Shown here piece by piece: positions 25,638 to 35,447 of a stretch of 64,000 bases of DNA. The stretch is from positions 17,853-81,852 of the forward strand of contig NZ_JPLA01000015.1 in NCBI RefSeq assembly GCF_001010355.1, given 5' to 3'. Below the pieces are notes generated by a model that was not told where the DNA came from, did not search any database, and saw nothing but the letters and a program-made list of their open reading frames with translations. A program made the position numbers and the translations under genes. Numbering within the stretch: position 1 is the first letter of the stretch; each line of letters begins with the position of its first letter. The DNA is from Dyella japonica DSM 16301 (GTDB taxonomy: Bacteria; Pseudomonadota; Gammaproteobacteria; Xanthomonadales; Rhodanobacteraceae).

Positions 25638-28442
25638 ATGAGCAAAAGCACAAGAAATATCCGTAATGAAGCGCACAGCCCGTGCATGTGCGCCTCCCGA
25701 TCTGCATTGCCAGCCCTGCAAGGTCGACAAGCAGACATCGCCCTCATCGACAATCTGTTCGATCGCATCGATCAAGGCGGAACGGCGCTAGTCATCAGCG
25801 GTGAGACCGGCATCGGGAAATCCGCGCTGCTCGAAACAGCCAAGCATCGCGCCGTCGAACGCGATTTCATCGTACTGAACATGACGGGCGTTCTAGCCGA
25901 AGTCCATTTGCCTTACGCGGCGCTGGAACAAGCGCTGCGTCCATTGAGCAAGCAGATGGCAAGCCTGGTGCCTCGCCAGCGATCGGCCTTGCTGTCCGCA
26001 TTCGGCATGCAGGATGACGGTGGGGCGCCCGATCTTTTCCTGGTGGCGCTCGCGACCTTGTTTGTTCTGAGCGAAAGCGCCACGTGCGCACCCATCCTGT
26101 TCGTTGCAGACGACGTGCAGTGGCTGGATAAGGCGACTTATGACGTCCTGTCTTTCATATCGCGCAGGCTCGGTTCGGACCCCATCGTTCTCCTGGTCGC
26201 CATGCTCGAAGGATTTGAGCAACCCTTCGGCGACTCCGACACCCTGCGACTCAAGCTTTCGGCGCTCAGCGATGCTGACGCAGAGCACTTGCTGGACGCT
26301 CACGCGCCAGGCCTTTCGCCTGACCTGCGCAGCCGATTCCTCATGGAGGCTGCCGGCAATCCTTTAGGCCTGCTGGAGCTGCCTCAGGCTGATCGCACGA
26401 GCGATGCCGGCGACACGGCGTGGCTTCCCTTGACGGAGCGCCTGGAGCGCACTTTCTCGTCACGTCTGCGCGATCTTCCCGATGCGGCTCGCACACTGTT
26501 GTTCGTGGCGGCGGAAAACGATGAACCGTCGATCGAGGAAGTCCTGCGTGCAGGCGAGATGGTTCTGGGTGAACGCGTGTGCGTGGATGACCTGGCACCG
26601 GCCATCGCCGCCAAGCTGATCGAGGTTGACCGGACAGAGGTGTGCTTTCGGCATCCACTCGTTCGTTCCGCACTTCATCAGGTAGCCGATCTAGCTACAC
26701 GCCAACGGATTCATGGCGCACTCGCAGCAACCATTCGCGGTCAGCTGGATCGTCAGTTGTGGCATCGCGCGGCTGCCATCATCGGCCCGGATGACGAACT
26801 CGCAGACGAGTACGATCGCATGGCCAAGCGTGCCGTACGACGCGGCGCCGCGGCGATGGCCATCGAGGTGTTCGAAAACGCGGCACGACTGAGCACGACT
26901 GCAAAAGCCAGAAACCATAGGTTCCTGCGGGCTGCCGAACTCGCTGCCGATCTGGACCAGCCGGAAGTGCTCGAGCGCTTGCTGCGCCAGGTCGATGTGG
27001 ACGAGTCGGACAAGCTCGCGGCCGTGCGTATCGATTGGTGTCGAGAGATCAGCAAGCCCCCTGCGGTGCATGACCCCGCGAAAGTTGCGGCACTGGTTGG
27101 CTTCGCGGCGCATGCCGAAGCTGCCGGCGCCAAGGACCTGGCCATCAACCTTCTCTGGCGCGCCGGGCAACGCTGTTGGTGGAGCAGTGCGAACGAAAAA
27201 CTCCGCGCAAGTGTTCTGGTTGCGGCAAACCGGTTGGGTTTGCCAGACAGCGACCCGCGCATGATCGCCATCTCCGCCTATGTCGAGCCGCTTCGCTGCG
27301 GCCGCAGTGTGCTCAATGCGCTGCAACAGCTTTCGCCGATAGATCACAGCGATCCTTCGATCGCGCGAATTCTCGCCACCACCGCCAACATCATCGGCGC
27401 GTTCGATTTCAATGTGGGCCTGCTGGCCGAATTCGGTGCCGCGCTACGTGCGCAGGGCCGACTCGGCGAACTCGCCCGCGTACTGTTTACGCGAGGGTGG
27501 GCCGAAATGGAAATCGGCAATTGGGCGGGCGCGATGCGAGAGGCCGAAGAATCCGCCCGCCTCGCCGAGGAGACCGGTGAAACCTTGTGGGTGGCCGCAG
27601 CCACCATCCTGAAGGCCATGCTGGTGGGCATCCAGGGCAACCTGGATGAATCCGAAGCGTTCGCCGCGCAGGCGGAGCGCCTCTTGCTACCGATGGGCGC
27701 CGGCTTTCTGCGCGCGATGCTACAGATCGCACGAGGCGCGTCTGCCATCGGAGCGGGGCAGCATTGGTTGGCCTATGAGCAATTGCAGCGTGTCTTTGCG
27801 CCCGCCGACCCAGCCTTCAATTCAGGCCTGGAGTCTTTCGCGCTGGCGTATTTCGTGGAAGCCGCCGTTTTTTCCGGCAGCCCCGAGTCGGGCCGTAGAG
27901 TCTTCGATCAGATCGAGCGCGCTGCAGCCCCAACGCCCATGCCATGGGTGCAGACCATGCTGTACTACGGCAAGGCATTGCTCGCTGAACCCGAAGACGC
28001 CGAGCATTGGTATCTGCAAGGTCTTGGGCCGGCCGCGAAGCACTGGCCCTTCCTGCGAGGACGTCTGCTTCTGGCTTATGGCGGATGGTTGCGGCGCCAG
28101 CGCAGATCCGCCAATGCGAGGCGTCCACTGCGCGAGGCACGCGAAATCTTCGATGCGCTCGGCGCCTCACCCTGGAGCCATCGTGCGCGCGAGGAGCTGC
28201 GCGCTTCGGGCGAATGCAGCCGTCAACGCAGCGAGCGCATATGGGAAACGCTGACGCCCCAGGAGCTTCACATCGCGCAACTTGCTGCCGAAGGGCTTTC
28301 GAACAAGGAAATAGGTACCAGGCTGTACCTGTCGCACCGCACGGTGGGATATCACCTGCATCGCATCTTTTCGAAGGCCGGTATTACGTCTCGGTCGATG
28401 CTGGGGTCCATGCTCGTGGGCGTTGAAAATCCGGCCGGTTGA
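25638..28442 (+). CDS. Large ATP-binding LuxR regulator (LAL/MalT type)
   Basis: A 934-residue regulator. An AAA/STAND ATPase domain lies at about 28-330, with Walker A GETGIGKS (about 54-61) and Walker B-like LFVADDVQWLD (about 155-165). A long helical TPR-like middle (about 370-840) follows, then a LuxR helix-turn-helix at about 868-925 (LTPQELHIAQLAAEGLSNKEIG, LYLSHRTVGYHLHRIFSKAGI). Such proteins are activated by a small ligand plus ATP. The target may be the divergent esterase. Codon use is compatible with neighbours, though less extreme than in housekeeping genes. Confidence 0.92.
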   Translation: MSKSTRNIRNEAHSPCMCASRSALPALQGRQADIALIDNLFDRIDQGGTALVISGETGIGKSALLETAKHRAVERDFIVLNMTGVLAEVHLPYAALEQALRPLSKQMASLVPRQRSALLSAFGMQDDGGAPDLFLVALATLFVLSESATCAPILFVADDVQWLDKATYDVLSFISRRLGSDPIVLLVAMLEGFEQPFGDSDTLRLKLSALSDADAEHLLDAHAPGLSPDLRSRFLMEAAGNPLGLLELPQADRTSDAGDTAWLPLTERLERTFSSRLRDLPDAARTLLFVAAENDEPSIEEVLRAGEMVLGERVCVDDLAPAIAAKLIEVDRTEVCFRHPLVRSALHQVADLATRQRIHGALAATIRGQLDRQLWHRAAAIIGPDDELADEYDRMAKRAVRRGAAAMAIEVFENAARLSTTAKARNHRFLRAAELAADLDQPEVLERLLRQVDVDESDKLAAVRIDWCREISKPPAVHDPAKVAALVGFAAHAEAAGAKDLAINLLWRAGQRCWWSSANEKLRASVLVAANRLGLPDSDPRMIAISAYVEPLRCGRSVLNALQQLSPIDHSDPSIARILATTANIIGAFDFNVGLLAEFGAALRAQGRLGELARVLFTRGWAEMEIGNWAGAMREAEESARLAEETGETLWVAAATILKAMLVGIQGNLDESEAFAAQAERLLLPMGAGFLRAMLQIARGASAIGAGQHWLAYEQLQRVFAPADPAFNSGLESFALAYFVEAAVFSGSPESGRRVFDQIERAAAPTPMPWVQTMLYYGKALLAEPEDAEHWYLQGLGPAAKHWPFLRGRLLLAYGGWLRRQRRSANARRPLREAREIFDALGASPWSHRAREELRASGECSRQRSERIWETLTPQELHIAQLAAEGLSNKEIGTRLYLSHRTVGYHLHRIFSKAGITSRSMLGSMLVGVENPAG

Positions 28443-29146
28443 TGGTCGGTCTCGTCCGTGGGTTGGGGTGAGGCCGTTGCCTCATCGACGTAGCAGATGG
28501 GCTGCCCATGCGCTCAGCGAATCGCCGTTACTGCGCGTCGCATATTGTTGATGCATCGCAGCAAAACAGGGATTTTTGTCGTTGCCAGACCCTTCGCACG
28601 TCATCAACACTGGCTTCGGCTGTGGCGCTGCGCTGCATCCGGCTTCCGGACTGCGTGACACCTGCGACAGCACGATGGCCGATTGATCGTGCCGGTCAAG
28701 ACCACTGCATCCACACAATCGCATCTCTCTGACGCAACCCACGCAATAGCGGAGGTGTGAGTGTGCGCGGCGTTCCGTCCGGATCCCGCACTCGCCTTCT
28801 GGCAGTGCCTGGTGTGTTCGTTTGGGAGAGGGTCGCATGACGAAGATAAGTATGTTCTCGGAGCAAACCAACGAAGCTGGGCGATTTCGACACGACGAGG
28901 TGTTGATCAGCGAGATCGAGGCATTCCAGACCAAAGGCAGTTGCGTCGACACGCCGCGGTCATCTGCCTTGCAAGTGGCGGCGCGGCGACGGCGCATGAA
29001 TGCAGTGGAAGCGAGGCAAAGGTCGCGCTGGCTGCCTCCCTTGTTCCGGATCTACTGAGTACGCAGGCAGGCAACATCACAAGGTCAGTTGCTGGCTCAG
29101 AGCGAGCGTCAATGATGCATCGCGCGATTGGATCTGGGAGAACGAG
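28443..29146. other. 700-base stretch with no convincing gene
   Basis: The region between the LuxR regulator and the Nudix gene has overlapping open frames on both strands but no recognised product. The only small frame with a fair ribosome site (GGGAGAGGG before ATG) runs 28837-29058 and would give 73 residues, MTKISMFSEQ and on; I cannot support it further. Confidence 0.3.
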
Positions 29147-29623
29147 TTGACGCAGCATTTTCCATTGAGCACGGGCATCTTCGTTATCGTCCGCCGCGAG
29201 AAAAGAGTCTTGCTGCTCGGGCGAAGCCATACCGGCTGGAAGGGCAGTCTCTTAAACCTGCCGGCCGGTTTGCATCATGGCGGCGATCCACTGGCCGTCG
29301 CCGCTGCACGGGAGCTCCAGAAGGAAACCGGGTTGATGGCCGCGCCCGATGGGCTCCGCCTGGTGCATCTCATGCATTGTCGGTCCAGCGACAGCGGAGC
29401 GGAATGGTTGAGCGCGTTCTTCCTCGCAGAGCGCTGGGCCGGAGAGCCGCGGCTCATTGAGCATGGCGGGCATAGCTATCTTGGCTGGCATGATCCCAGT
29501 CGCCTTCCGCCAGGCGTGATGCCGCATACAGCGCAGGCCATCAAGTGCGCCCTTGATGGCGTGCGATATTCCCACTTTGGCTGGGCCGAACAATTGGCCT
29601 GTTATGGGGAGCGGGGCGATTAG
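29147..29623 (+). CDS. Nudix hydrolase with altered Nudix box
   Basis: A 158-residue Nudix-fold protein. The Nudix box is G(x5)D(x7)REL-Q-KE-TGL, so the first glutamate of the box is Asp and the EE pair is KE; two positions that help bind Mg2+ differ from the canonical form. The flanking fold is normal: FVIVRREKRVLLLGRS, WxLPAG-like NLPAGLHHGG. I chose a TTG start at 29147 with GGGA about 8 bases upstream; the only in-frame ATG/GTG lies 49 codons earlier in sequence that looks non-coding. It may still hydrolyse nucleoside diphosphate derivatives, but reduced activity is possible. Confidence 0.75.
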   Translation: MTQHFPLSTGIFVIVRREKRVLLLGRSHTGWKGSLLNLPAGLHHGGDPLAVAAARELQKETGLMAAPDGLRLVHLMHCRSSDSGAEWLSAFFLAERWAGEPRLIEHGGHSYLGWHDPSRLPPGVMPHTAQAIKCALDGVRYSHFGWAEQLACYGERGD

Positions 29624-29749
29624 GGCAACTCATCGTGGCCCGCGTCCTGTTCGGGCTTGCCAGTGCCATCGTTCAGGGCTAGTGCCAAAGGTGATGAGCT
29701 TGAGTGCCAAGGTTAAGGACTCTCGACAACAGCCAGTGCCCCGGGCCGC

Positions 29750-29781
29750 TTGACTCTGGACCTTGATCAAAGGTCTAGACT
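29750..29781 (+). promoter_or_regulatory. MerR-type promoter/operator with 20-bp spacer
   Basis: TTGACT (29750-29755) and TAGACT (29776-29781) are separated by 20 bases, longer than the normal 17. The spacer carries the dyad GACCTT-GATCA-AAGGTC (29759-29775). An over-long spacer with a central dyad is the hallmark of MerR-family promoters, which the regulator twists into an active shape. The ATG of the regulator is at 29789, so transcription should begin at or within a base or two of the start codon. Confidence 0.88.
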
Positions 29782-29788
29782 TGGTCCC

Positions 29789-30214
29789 ATGAACACTTCC
29801 CACACCTCCATGACCATCGGCGCCGTCGCCCGGCGGGTCGGCGTCGCCATCGACACCATTCGCTATTACGAGCGCGAGGGGCTGTTGCCCGAGCCGCTGC
29901 GTCGGGCTTCGGGTTATCGCAGTTACGACGAAGGCGCGGTGCGACAGCTTCGCTTTATCCGTCGCGCGAAGGATCTGGGCTTCACGCTCGAGGAAATTCG
30001 CGATCTGCTGGCCTTGTCGGCCGATCGCCAGCGCGGCGTCAAAGCGGTGAAGAAGCGCGCGGAGGAACGGCTCGCTGCCATCGATGAGCGCATTGCCGAG
30101 CTGACCCGCGTGCGCGACGGCCTGGAACAACTGATCGAGGCATGCCCGGGTCATGGATCGCCCGATCAATGTCCGATCCTGAAAGCCTTGACGGATCAGG
30201 ACGACGACGCATGA
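29789..30214 (+). CDS. MerR-family heavy-metal (copper-type) regulator
   Basis: A 141-residue regulator: helix-turn-helix [29 protein letters not shown] (about 8-36), linking coiled coil (about 85-120), and C-terminal metal loop [14 protein letters not shown] with two cysteines (about 122-135). The C-x(n)-C loop and the neighbouring P-type ATPase point to Cu+/Ag+ sensing in the CueR/HmrR style. The start codon lies 8 bases after its -10 box, so the message is probably leaderless; no ribosome site fits. It overlaps the ATPase start by 4 bases (ATGA). Confidence 0.88.
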   Translation: MNTSHTSMTIGAVARRVGVAIDTIRYYEREGLLPEPLRRASGYRSYDEGAVRQLRFIRRAKDLGFTLEEIRDLLALSADRQRGVKAVKKRAEERLAAIDERIAELTRVRDGLEQLIEACPGHGSPDQCPILKALTDQDDDA

Positions 30215-32625
30215 GCACGGAGACGCATGCATGCTGCAGCGCCAAGGCAGCGGCCGAGCCGGCAGCGTCGTCGACTTGCTGCGGCGCAGACGCGGCCACT
30301 CACGGCCAGCAGCATCACGATCCATCCCACCACCATGAGGCCGCGGTGAAAGATCCCGTATGCGGCATGACGGTGGATCCCGCCCATGCCAAGCACCAAG
30401 TGGAACATCAAGGCGAGACCTATTATTTCTGCGCACAGCGTTGCAAGGAAAAGTTTCTCGAAGAGCCCTCGCGCTATTTGAACGCGTCCGCCGAGCAGGC
30501 ATCGGTCATTGAAGGCGCGATTTATACCTGCCCGATGCATCCGGAAGTGCAGCAGATCGGCCCGGGCCATTGCCCCAAGTGCGGCATGACGTTGGAGCCG
30601 ATGATGCCCAGCCTCGACGACGACGGTGGCCACGAACTGCGCGCGATGTCGCGCCGCTTCTGGACGCTTGCCGCGTTGACGCTGCCGGTGTTTGTGCTGG
30701 CGATGGGGCCGCATCTGTCTGGCTGGCAGTTGCCTGCGCCATGGCATGTCTTCGCTGCCTGGACGGAGGCCTTGCTGTCTACCGTCGTGGTGCTGTGGGG
30801 CGGTGCGCCGTTTTTCGCGCGTGGTTGGCATTCGCTCAAACCGTGGTCGCCGAACATGTATACGCTGATCGCGCTCGGGACAGGCGTGGCCTGGCTCTAC
30901 AGCGCCGCCGCGTTTCTCGCGCCGTCGTGGTTCCCTGCGGGGTTTCACGACATGCATGGGCGGGTCGGCGTGTACTTCGAATCCGCGGCGGTGATCGTCA
31001 CCCTGGTTACGCTCGGCGACTTCCTTGAACTGCGCGCACGACGTCGCACTGGCGCCGCACTCAAGGCGCTGCTGGGGCTGGCGCCCAAGACGGCGCGGCG
31101 CATCGACGCCGATGGCGCAGAACATGATGTGCCGCTCGACGCCGTCCACGCTGGCGACCAGTTGCGCGTGCGTCCCGGCGAAAAAGTGCCGGTGGATGGC
31201 GTGGTGCTCGACGGCAGCAGCCATGTGGACGAGTCCATGCTTACCGGCGAGCCGCTGCCCGTTGCCAAACGCAAGGGTGAGCAAGTGACGGGTGGCACGT
31301 TGAACCAGGATGGCGCGCTGCTGATGCGTGCGGAAAAAGTCGGCGCCGCCACGGTGCTGTCGCAGATCGTGACGCTGGTGGCCCAAGCCCAACGCAGCAA
31401 GGCACCGCTGCAGCGCGTGGCCGATCGGGTGGCCGCGTGGTTCGTGCCTGGCGTGGTCTCGATCGCGACGCTCGCCTTTGTGCTGTGGGCCTGGCTTGGG
31501 CCTGAGCCAAAACTCGCTTACGCCTTGATTGCGGCGGTATCGGTGCTGATCATCGCGTGCCCGTGCGCACTTGGCCTGGCCACGCCGATTTCCATCATGG
31601 TGGCCAGTGGCCGCGGCGCGCAGAATGGCGTGTTGTTCCGCGACGCGGCGGCCATCGCGTCGCTGCGCGCCATCGACACCGTGGTGGTCGACAAGACCGG
31701 CACGCTCACCGAAGGCAAGCCCGCACTGAAGACGGTCGTGAGCCTGGGCAAGCTGCCGCGCGCCGAACTGCTCGCGATGGCCGCGGCCCTGGAACGGCTC
31801 AGCGAACATCCGCTGGCTCGGGCCATCGTCGTCGGCGCGGAAGCGGAAGGCATCGTCGTGCCGTCGGCCTCGCAATTTCGCAGCGTGACGGGGGCGGGCG
31901 TCGAAGGCGAAGTGGATGGGCACGCGGTGACGCTGGGCAACCATCGTCTCTTGTCCAACGCCTGCGTGCCGCTGGACGACGAAGTGGGAGCACGCGCGGA
32001 TGCCTTGCGCGGCGAGGGTGCCACGGTGATGTTCCTCACCGTCGATGGCGCACTCGAAGGCCTGATCGCCGTGGCCGATCGCATCAAGCCCAGCACGCCG
32101 CAGGCGCTGGCCGACCTGCGCGCGCAAGGACTGCGCATCGTCATGCTCACCGGCGACAACCTCGCCACGGCGGGCGCCGTCGCCAGTGCACTGGATCTCG
32201 ACGAAGTGCATGCGGACATGTCGCCCACCGAGAAGGCCGACGTGATCCAGCGATTGCAGCAGCAAGGCCATCGGGTGGCGATGGCGGGCGACGGCATCAA
32301 CGACGCGCCGGCCCTGGCGGTCGCCGACGTCGGCATCGCCATGGGCAGCGGCACCGATATCGCGATGGAAAGTGCGCAGGTGACCCTGGTCAAGGGCGAG
32401 CTGAGCGCGATCGTGCGAGCGCTCTCGCTGTCGCGGGCCACGGTGCGCAATATCCGCCAGAACCTGTTCTTCGCCTTTGTCTACAACGCCGTGGGCGTGC
32501 CGCTGGCCGCGGGCCTGCTGTATCCGTGGCTGGGCGTGATGTTGTCGCCGATGGTGGCTGCCCTGGCGATGAGCCTGTCGTCGGTGTCGGTGGTGGGCAA
32601 TGCACTCAGGCTGCGGCGTGCATGA
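30211..32625 (+). CDS. Copper-exporting P1B-type ATPase with YHS domain
   Basis: An 804-residue inner-membrane transporter. N-terminal region: Cys/His-rich ([22 protein letters not shown]), a YHS domain (about 44-90, [16 protein letters not shown]), and a heavy-metal-binding domain (about 104-132, [15 protein letters not shown]). Then come eight TM helices, the metal-site CPC (450-452), the phosphorylation loop D494-KTGT, the TGE-type actuator loop (LTGEPLP), and [10 protein letters not shown]. It exports Cu+ or Ag+ to the periplasm. The MerR gene upstream overlaps it (ATGA), and a small membrane protein gene follows at 32724, so the three form one copper-response operon. Confidence 0.93.
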   Translation: MSTETHACCSAKAAAEPAASSTCCGADAATHGQQHHDPSHHHEAAVKDPVCGMTVDPAHAKHQVEHQGETYYFCAQRCKEKFLEEPSRYLNASAEQASVIEGAIYTCPMHPEVQQIGPGHCPKCGMTLEPMMPSLDDDGGHELRAMSRRFWTLAALTLPVFVLAMGPHLSGWQLPAPWHVFAAWTEALLSTVVVLWGGAPFFARGWHSLKPWSPNMYTLIALGTGVAWLYSAAAFLAPSWFPAGFHDMHGRVGVYFESAAVIVTLVTLGDFLELRARRRTGAALKALLGLAPKTARRIDADGAEHDVPLDAVHAGDQLRVRPGEKVPVDGVVLDGSSHVDESMLTGEPLPVAKRKGEQVTGGTLNQDGALLMRAEKVGAATVLSQIVTLVAQAQRSKAPLQRVADRVAAWFVPGVVSIATLAFVLWAWLGPEPKLAYALIAAVSVLIIACPCALGLATPISIMVASGRGAQNGVLFRDAAAIASLRAIDTVVVDKTGTLTEGKPALKTVVSLGKLPRAELLAMAAALERLSEHPLARAIVVGAEAEGIVVPSASQFRSVTGAGVEGEVDGHAVTLGNHRLLSNACVPLDDEVGARADALRGEGATVMFLTVDGALEGLIAVADRIKPSTPQALADLRAQGLRIVMLTGDNLATAGAVASALDLDEVHADMSPTEKADVIQRLQQQGHRVAMAGDGINDAPALAVADVGIAMGSGTDIAMESAQVTLVKGELSAIVRALSLSRATVRNIRQNLFFAFVYNAVGVPLAAGLLYPWLGVMLSPMVAALAMSLSSVSVVGNALRLRRA

Positions 32626-32723
32626 TGCTTGTCACCTTCGTTGGTTGACGCCACGCCCTGCCGCCAGAGCGGGCACGGACGGATGATTTCTCTCGCACCG
32701 ATGGGGTGCGGGGAGACATCGCC

Positions 32724-32882
32724 ATGAACGTCATCAACGACACGCGCAGCACGCTGGAAAAACACATGCCCCTGTTGGTCGGCCTGCTGGTTGCATGGCT
32801 TGCCGGCAAGGCGCTGAAAAAGATGTTCTGGACTGCGTTCGGCATGTATTGGGCGCTGAAGGCGACGGGCATCCACTTCTGA
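32724..32882 (+). CDS. Small one-helix membrane protein
   Basis: A 52-residue protein, too short for the usual length filters. It begins MNVINDTRSTLEKHMPLLVG, has one hydrophobic helix (about 16-30), then a basic stretch (GKALKKMFW) and an aromatic/hydrophobic end (MYWALKATGIHF). A GGGGAGA box lies 8-13 bases upstream of the ATG. It sits 98 bases after the copper ATPase and may be cotranscribed with it. Function unknown; a small-protein partner of the pump is possible but not shown. Confidence 0.7.
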   Translation: MNVINDTRSTLEKHMPLLVGLLVAWLAGKALKKMFWTAFGMYWALKATGIHF

Positions 32883-32981
32883 GTCGCTGCGGGGATGCGG
32901 CATCACGATGGCGGCTCATGCTTTAAGCTGTGCGGCCCTAGTCGCGGAAGCCGCCAGTCTGCGGCTTCGTTCGTTGGACGC

Positions 32982-34289
32982 ATGAATACTGCACCTATGA
33001 CCCGCACTCTCGACGAATGGCTGTCCTACCAGGAACGCGTGAACGTGCGCAGCATCGAGCTGGGCCTCGATCGCGTACGTGCCGTGTGGGAACGCATGGG
33101 CGCGCCCGCGCCGGCGCGCCGCGTCATCACCGTGGGCGGCACCAACGGCAAGGGCTCCACCGTGGCCATGCTCGAGGCCATGCTGGGCGCCGCCGGCCAG
33201 CGCGTGGGCTGCTACACATCACCGCACCTGCTGCGCTACAACGAACGCATCCGCATCGAGGGACATGACGCGGACGATGCTGCGCTGGTCGCCAGCTTTG
33301 AACGCATCGAGGCGGCGCGCGGCGAGATACCGCTGACTTACTTTGAATTCGGCACGCTCGCGGCGCTGGATCTGTTTGCGCGTGCCGCGCTGGACGTCGC
33401 GGTGCTTGAAGTCGGTCTGGGCGGACGGCTGGACGCAGTGAACATCATCGACGCGGACGTGGCCGTGATCACCACCGTCGATCTCGACCATATGGATTGG
33501 CTGGGACCGGACCGCGACAGCATCGGCGTGGAAAAAGCCGGGATCGCGCGGGCAGGGCGCCTGGCCGTGGTCGGCGAAATCGATCCGCCGGCAGGTCTGC
33601 TCCAGGCGCTGGAACGCGTAGGCGCGAAGGTTGAGCGTGCCGGCGTGGATTTCAGCGTGGAGCGACTATCGTCGGGCTGGCAGTGGCGTCATCGCGATGG
33701 AACGGCCTGGACGCTGCCCGATCCCGCGCTCGCCGCACCCGTGCAATACGCCAATGCGGCGGCATCGATCGCCGCGCTGCATGGCCTGCAACAACAGGAC
33801 GCCGAGCTGGCGGCGCATGATCTCGCGCTTGCCGCCGCGGTCGGCGTGCGCTCCGCCCAGGTGGCTGCCCGACTGCAGGTGCTCGCAGGCGATCCCGCCC
33901 TGGTGGTGGATGTGGGCCACAACCCACAGGCGGCGCGTGCGCTGGCCGAGTGGCTGGATGCGCGTCCTGGCGTGCGCGTGCATGCCGTCTATGGCGCGCT
34001 GTCCGACAAGGATGTGGCCGGTGTGATCGGGGCGCTGGGCACGCGCATCGCGCACTGGCATCTGGCCGGACTGGCCCAGGACACGCCGCGGGGACTGTCC
34101 GCCGAAGCGCTGGCCGAGCAGCTGGCGGCCGTGCTGCCCGATGCTCCGTATGAGGTCCATGCCGACGTCGGCACCGCGCTCAAGGCCGCACGATCCTCGG
34201 CCAGGCACGGCGAATGCGTGCTCGCTTTCGGCTCGTTTTTCGTCGCGGCGGCGGTGCTTGCTGAATCGGGTGGGGCCGATTCGGCCTGA
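32982..34289 (+). CDS. folC: Folylpolyglutamate/dihydrofolate synthase
   Basis: FolC adds glutamate to dihydropteroate and folates in the cytosol. The P-loop GGTNGKGSTV, the SPHLLRYNERIRI, the TYFEFGTLAALDLF, EVGLGGRLDAVN and VDLDHMDWLG segments are all diagnostic. At 435 residues length is normal. The ATG at 32982 (MNTAPM) is preferred; an ATG five codons later is equally possible. It opens the conserved folC-dedD-cvpA-purF order found in many gammaproteobacteria. Confidence 0.95.
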   Translation: MNTAPMTRTLDEWLSYQERVNVRSIELGLDRVRAVWERMGAPAPARRVITVGGTNGKGSTVAMLEAMLGAAGQRVGCYTSPHLLRYNERIRIEGHDADDAALVASFERIEAARGEIPLTYFEFGTLAALDLFARAALDVAVLEVGLGGRLDAVNIIDADVAVITTVDLDHMDWLGPDRDSIGVEKAGIARAGRLAVVGEIDPPAGLLQALERVGAKVERAGVDFSVERLSSGWQWRHRDGTAWTLPDPALAAPVQYANAAASIAALHGLQQQDAELAAHDLALAAAVGVRSAQVAARLQVLAGDPALVVDVGHNPQAARALAEWLDARPGVRVHAVYGALSDKDVAGVIGALGTRIAHWHLAGLAQDTPRGLSAEALAEQLAAVLPDAPYEVHADVGTALKAARSSARHGECVLAFGSFFVAAAVLAESGGADSA

Positions 34290-34306
34290 GCGGCAGCTGG
34301 CCCGGC

Positions 34307-34312
34307 TATAAT
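34307..34312 (+). promoter_or_regulatory. Possible -10 box upstream of dedD
   Basis: A perfect TATAAT lies 39-44 bases upstream of the dedD start, in the gap after folC. No good -35 hexamer is visible at 16-18 bases. It may give dedD-cvpA-purF their own promoter. Confidence 0.45.
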
Positions 34313-34350
34313 CGCCCCGTTCTCGCATCCCCGCCCGCTTGGAGCCCGTC

Positions 34351-35412
34351 TTGAAAACACGTCTGCTGGGAGCTGCCGTTCTCATCGCGCTGGCTGTGCT
34401 GTTTGTGCCGATGTTCATCTCCAGCAACCCGCCGACGACCAGTGGCGACGAATCGGTGAGCCTGGCGATCCCGCCGGCACCCGATCGTGACCTGCAGACC
34501 AAGACCATGAGCCTCACGCCTGGCGCGGCTCCGGCGTCCACCGCGGCTGCGGCGCCCAAGCCGGTCGTGCCGGCACCGGCGGCCACGGCCACCCCGGTGG
34601 GCTCGTCCGACCAGCTGGCCACCGTAAACATTGGCTCCAACCGTCCCAAGGACGTGGAAACCGATCCCACCGCCGGCCAGAAGCCTGAACCCACCACGGT
34701 GACGCGTCCGGGCTCCAGCGCCTCCCAGCCGGTGATCCCGGTGCAGGGCAAGGCCGCCGGTGTGACGGGTTCGGCCACCAGCACGGCCGGCAAGGCCACG
34801 ACGTCGGCAGCCATCCCCGCTCAACAGGAACCGGCCATGCCGCCGGCGACCGCGGCGCATGGTGCCTATTCGCTCAATCTCAGCGCCTATGCGTCCAGCG
34901 CCAGCGCGCAGAGCCTGATCCAGCGCGTGCGCGGTTTGGGTTACCCGGCCTCGGGTCGCGCCATCAACCAGGGCGGCAAGCAGCTGACGATGGTGACGGC
35001 GGGTCCGTTCGAATCCCGCGCCGCCGCCGAAGCGGCACGCCTGAAGATCACCCAGACCATCCCGGGTGCCCCGGCTCGCCTCGAAGGCAGCGCCTCGACG
35101 CCGGCCCAGGACGATGCGCCGGTCGCCAAGCCGGCCGCACCGGCAGGCAGTACGGCTGCTGCGCCGGCTTCGCGTCCCGGCGCCTGGGCCGTGCAGGTGG
35201 CCGCCATGGGCAGCCAGAACGATGCCAATGCGCTGCGCGACAAGCTGCGCGCCAATGGTTTCGACGGTTACGTGGATACGGTCAATGCCAACGGCAAGCA
35301 GCTGTGGCGCGTGCGTGCGGGTCCGCAGACGCAGCGTGCCGACGCGGTGCGCGTCCGTGACCAGATCAAGAGCAAGCTGGGCGTGGACGGCAACGTCGTC
35401 ACCGCTCCGTGA
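34351..35412 (+). CDS. dedD: DedD-like SPOR-domain cell division protein
   Basis: A 353-residue bitopic membrane protein: TM helix (about 4-24), a Pro/Ala/Thr-rich linker (about 30-170), and two SPOR-type units, about 172-240 (AYSLNLSAYASSASAQSLIQ; LTMVTAGPFES) and about 278-350 (GAWAVQVAAMGSQNDANALR; QLWRVRAGP). SPOR domains bind denuded peptidoglycan at the septum. Start is TTG at 34351, placed 6 bases after GGAG; a TTG at 34339 is less likely since it would break the short N-tail. Position between folC and cvpA matches dedD. A double SPOR arrangement is a variation on the usual single one. Confidence 0.85.
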   Translation: MKTRLLGAAVLIALAVLFVPMFISSNPPTTSGDESVSLAIPPAPDRDLQTKTMSLTPGAAPASTAAAAPKPVVPAPAATATPVGSSDQLATVNIGSNRPKDVETDPTAGQKPEPTTVTRPGSSASQPVIPVQGKAAGVTGSATSTAGKATTSAAIPAQQEPAMPPATAAHGAYSLNLSAYASSASAQSLIQRVRGLGYPASGRAINQGGKQLTMVTAGPFESRAAAEAARLKITQTIPGAPARLEGSASTPAQDDAPVAKPAAPAGSTAAAPASRPGAWAVQVAAMGSQNDANALRDKLRANGFDGYVDTVNANGKQLWRVRAGPQTQRADAVRVRDQIKSKLGVDGNVVTAP

Positions 35413-35447
35413 ACTTCAACCTGAACCAGCGACGGTAAGGTGACCCG

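Noticed and set aside
28482..28997. 171-codon frame on the minus strand
   Set aside because: Cys/Arg/Ser-rich translation without any domain or ribosome site; looks like a chance frame.
30196..32271. 691-codon open frame on the minus strand
   Set aside because: Antisense to the copper ATPase, which has all family motifs. The translation has shadow composition.
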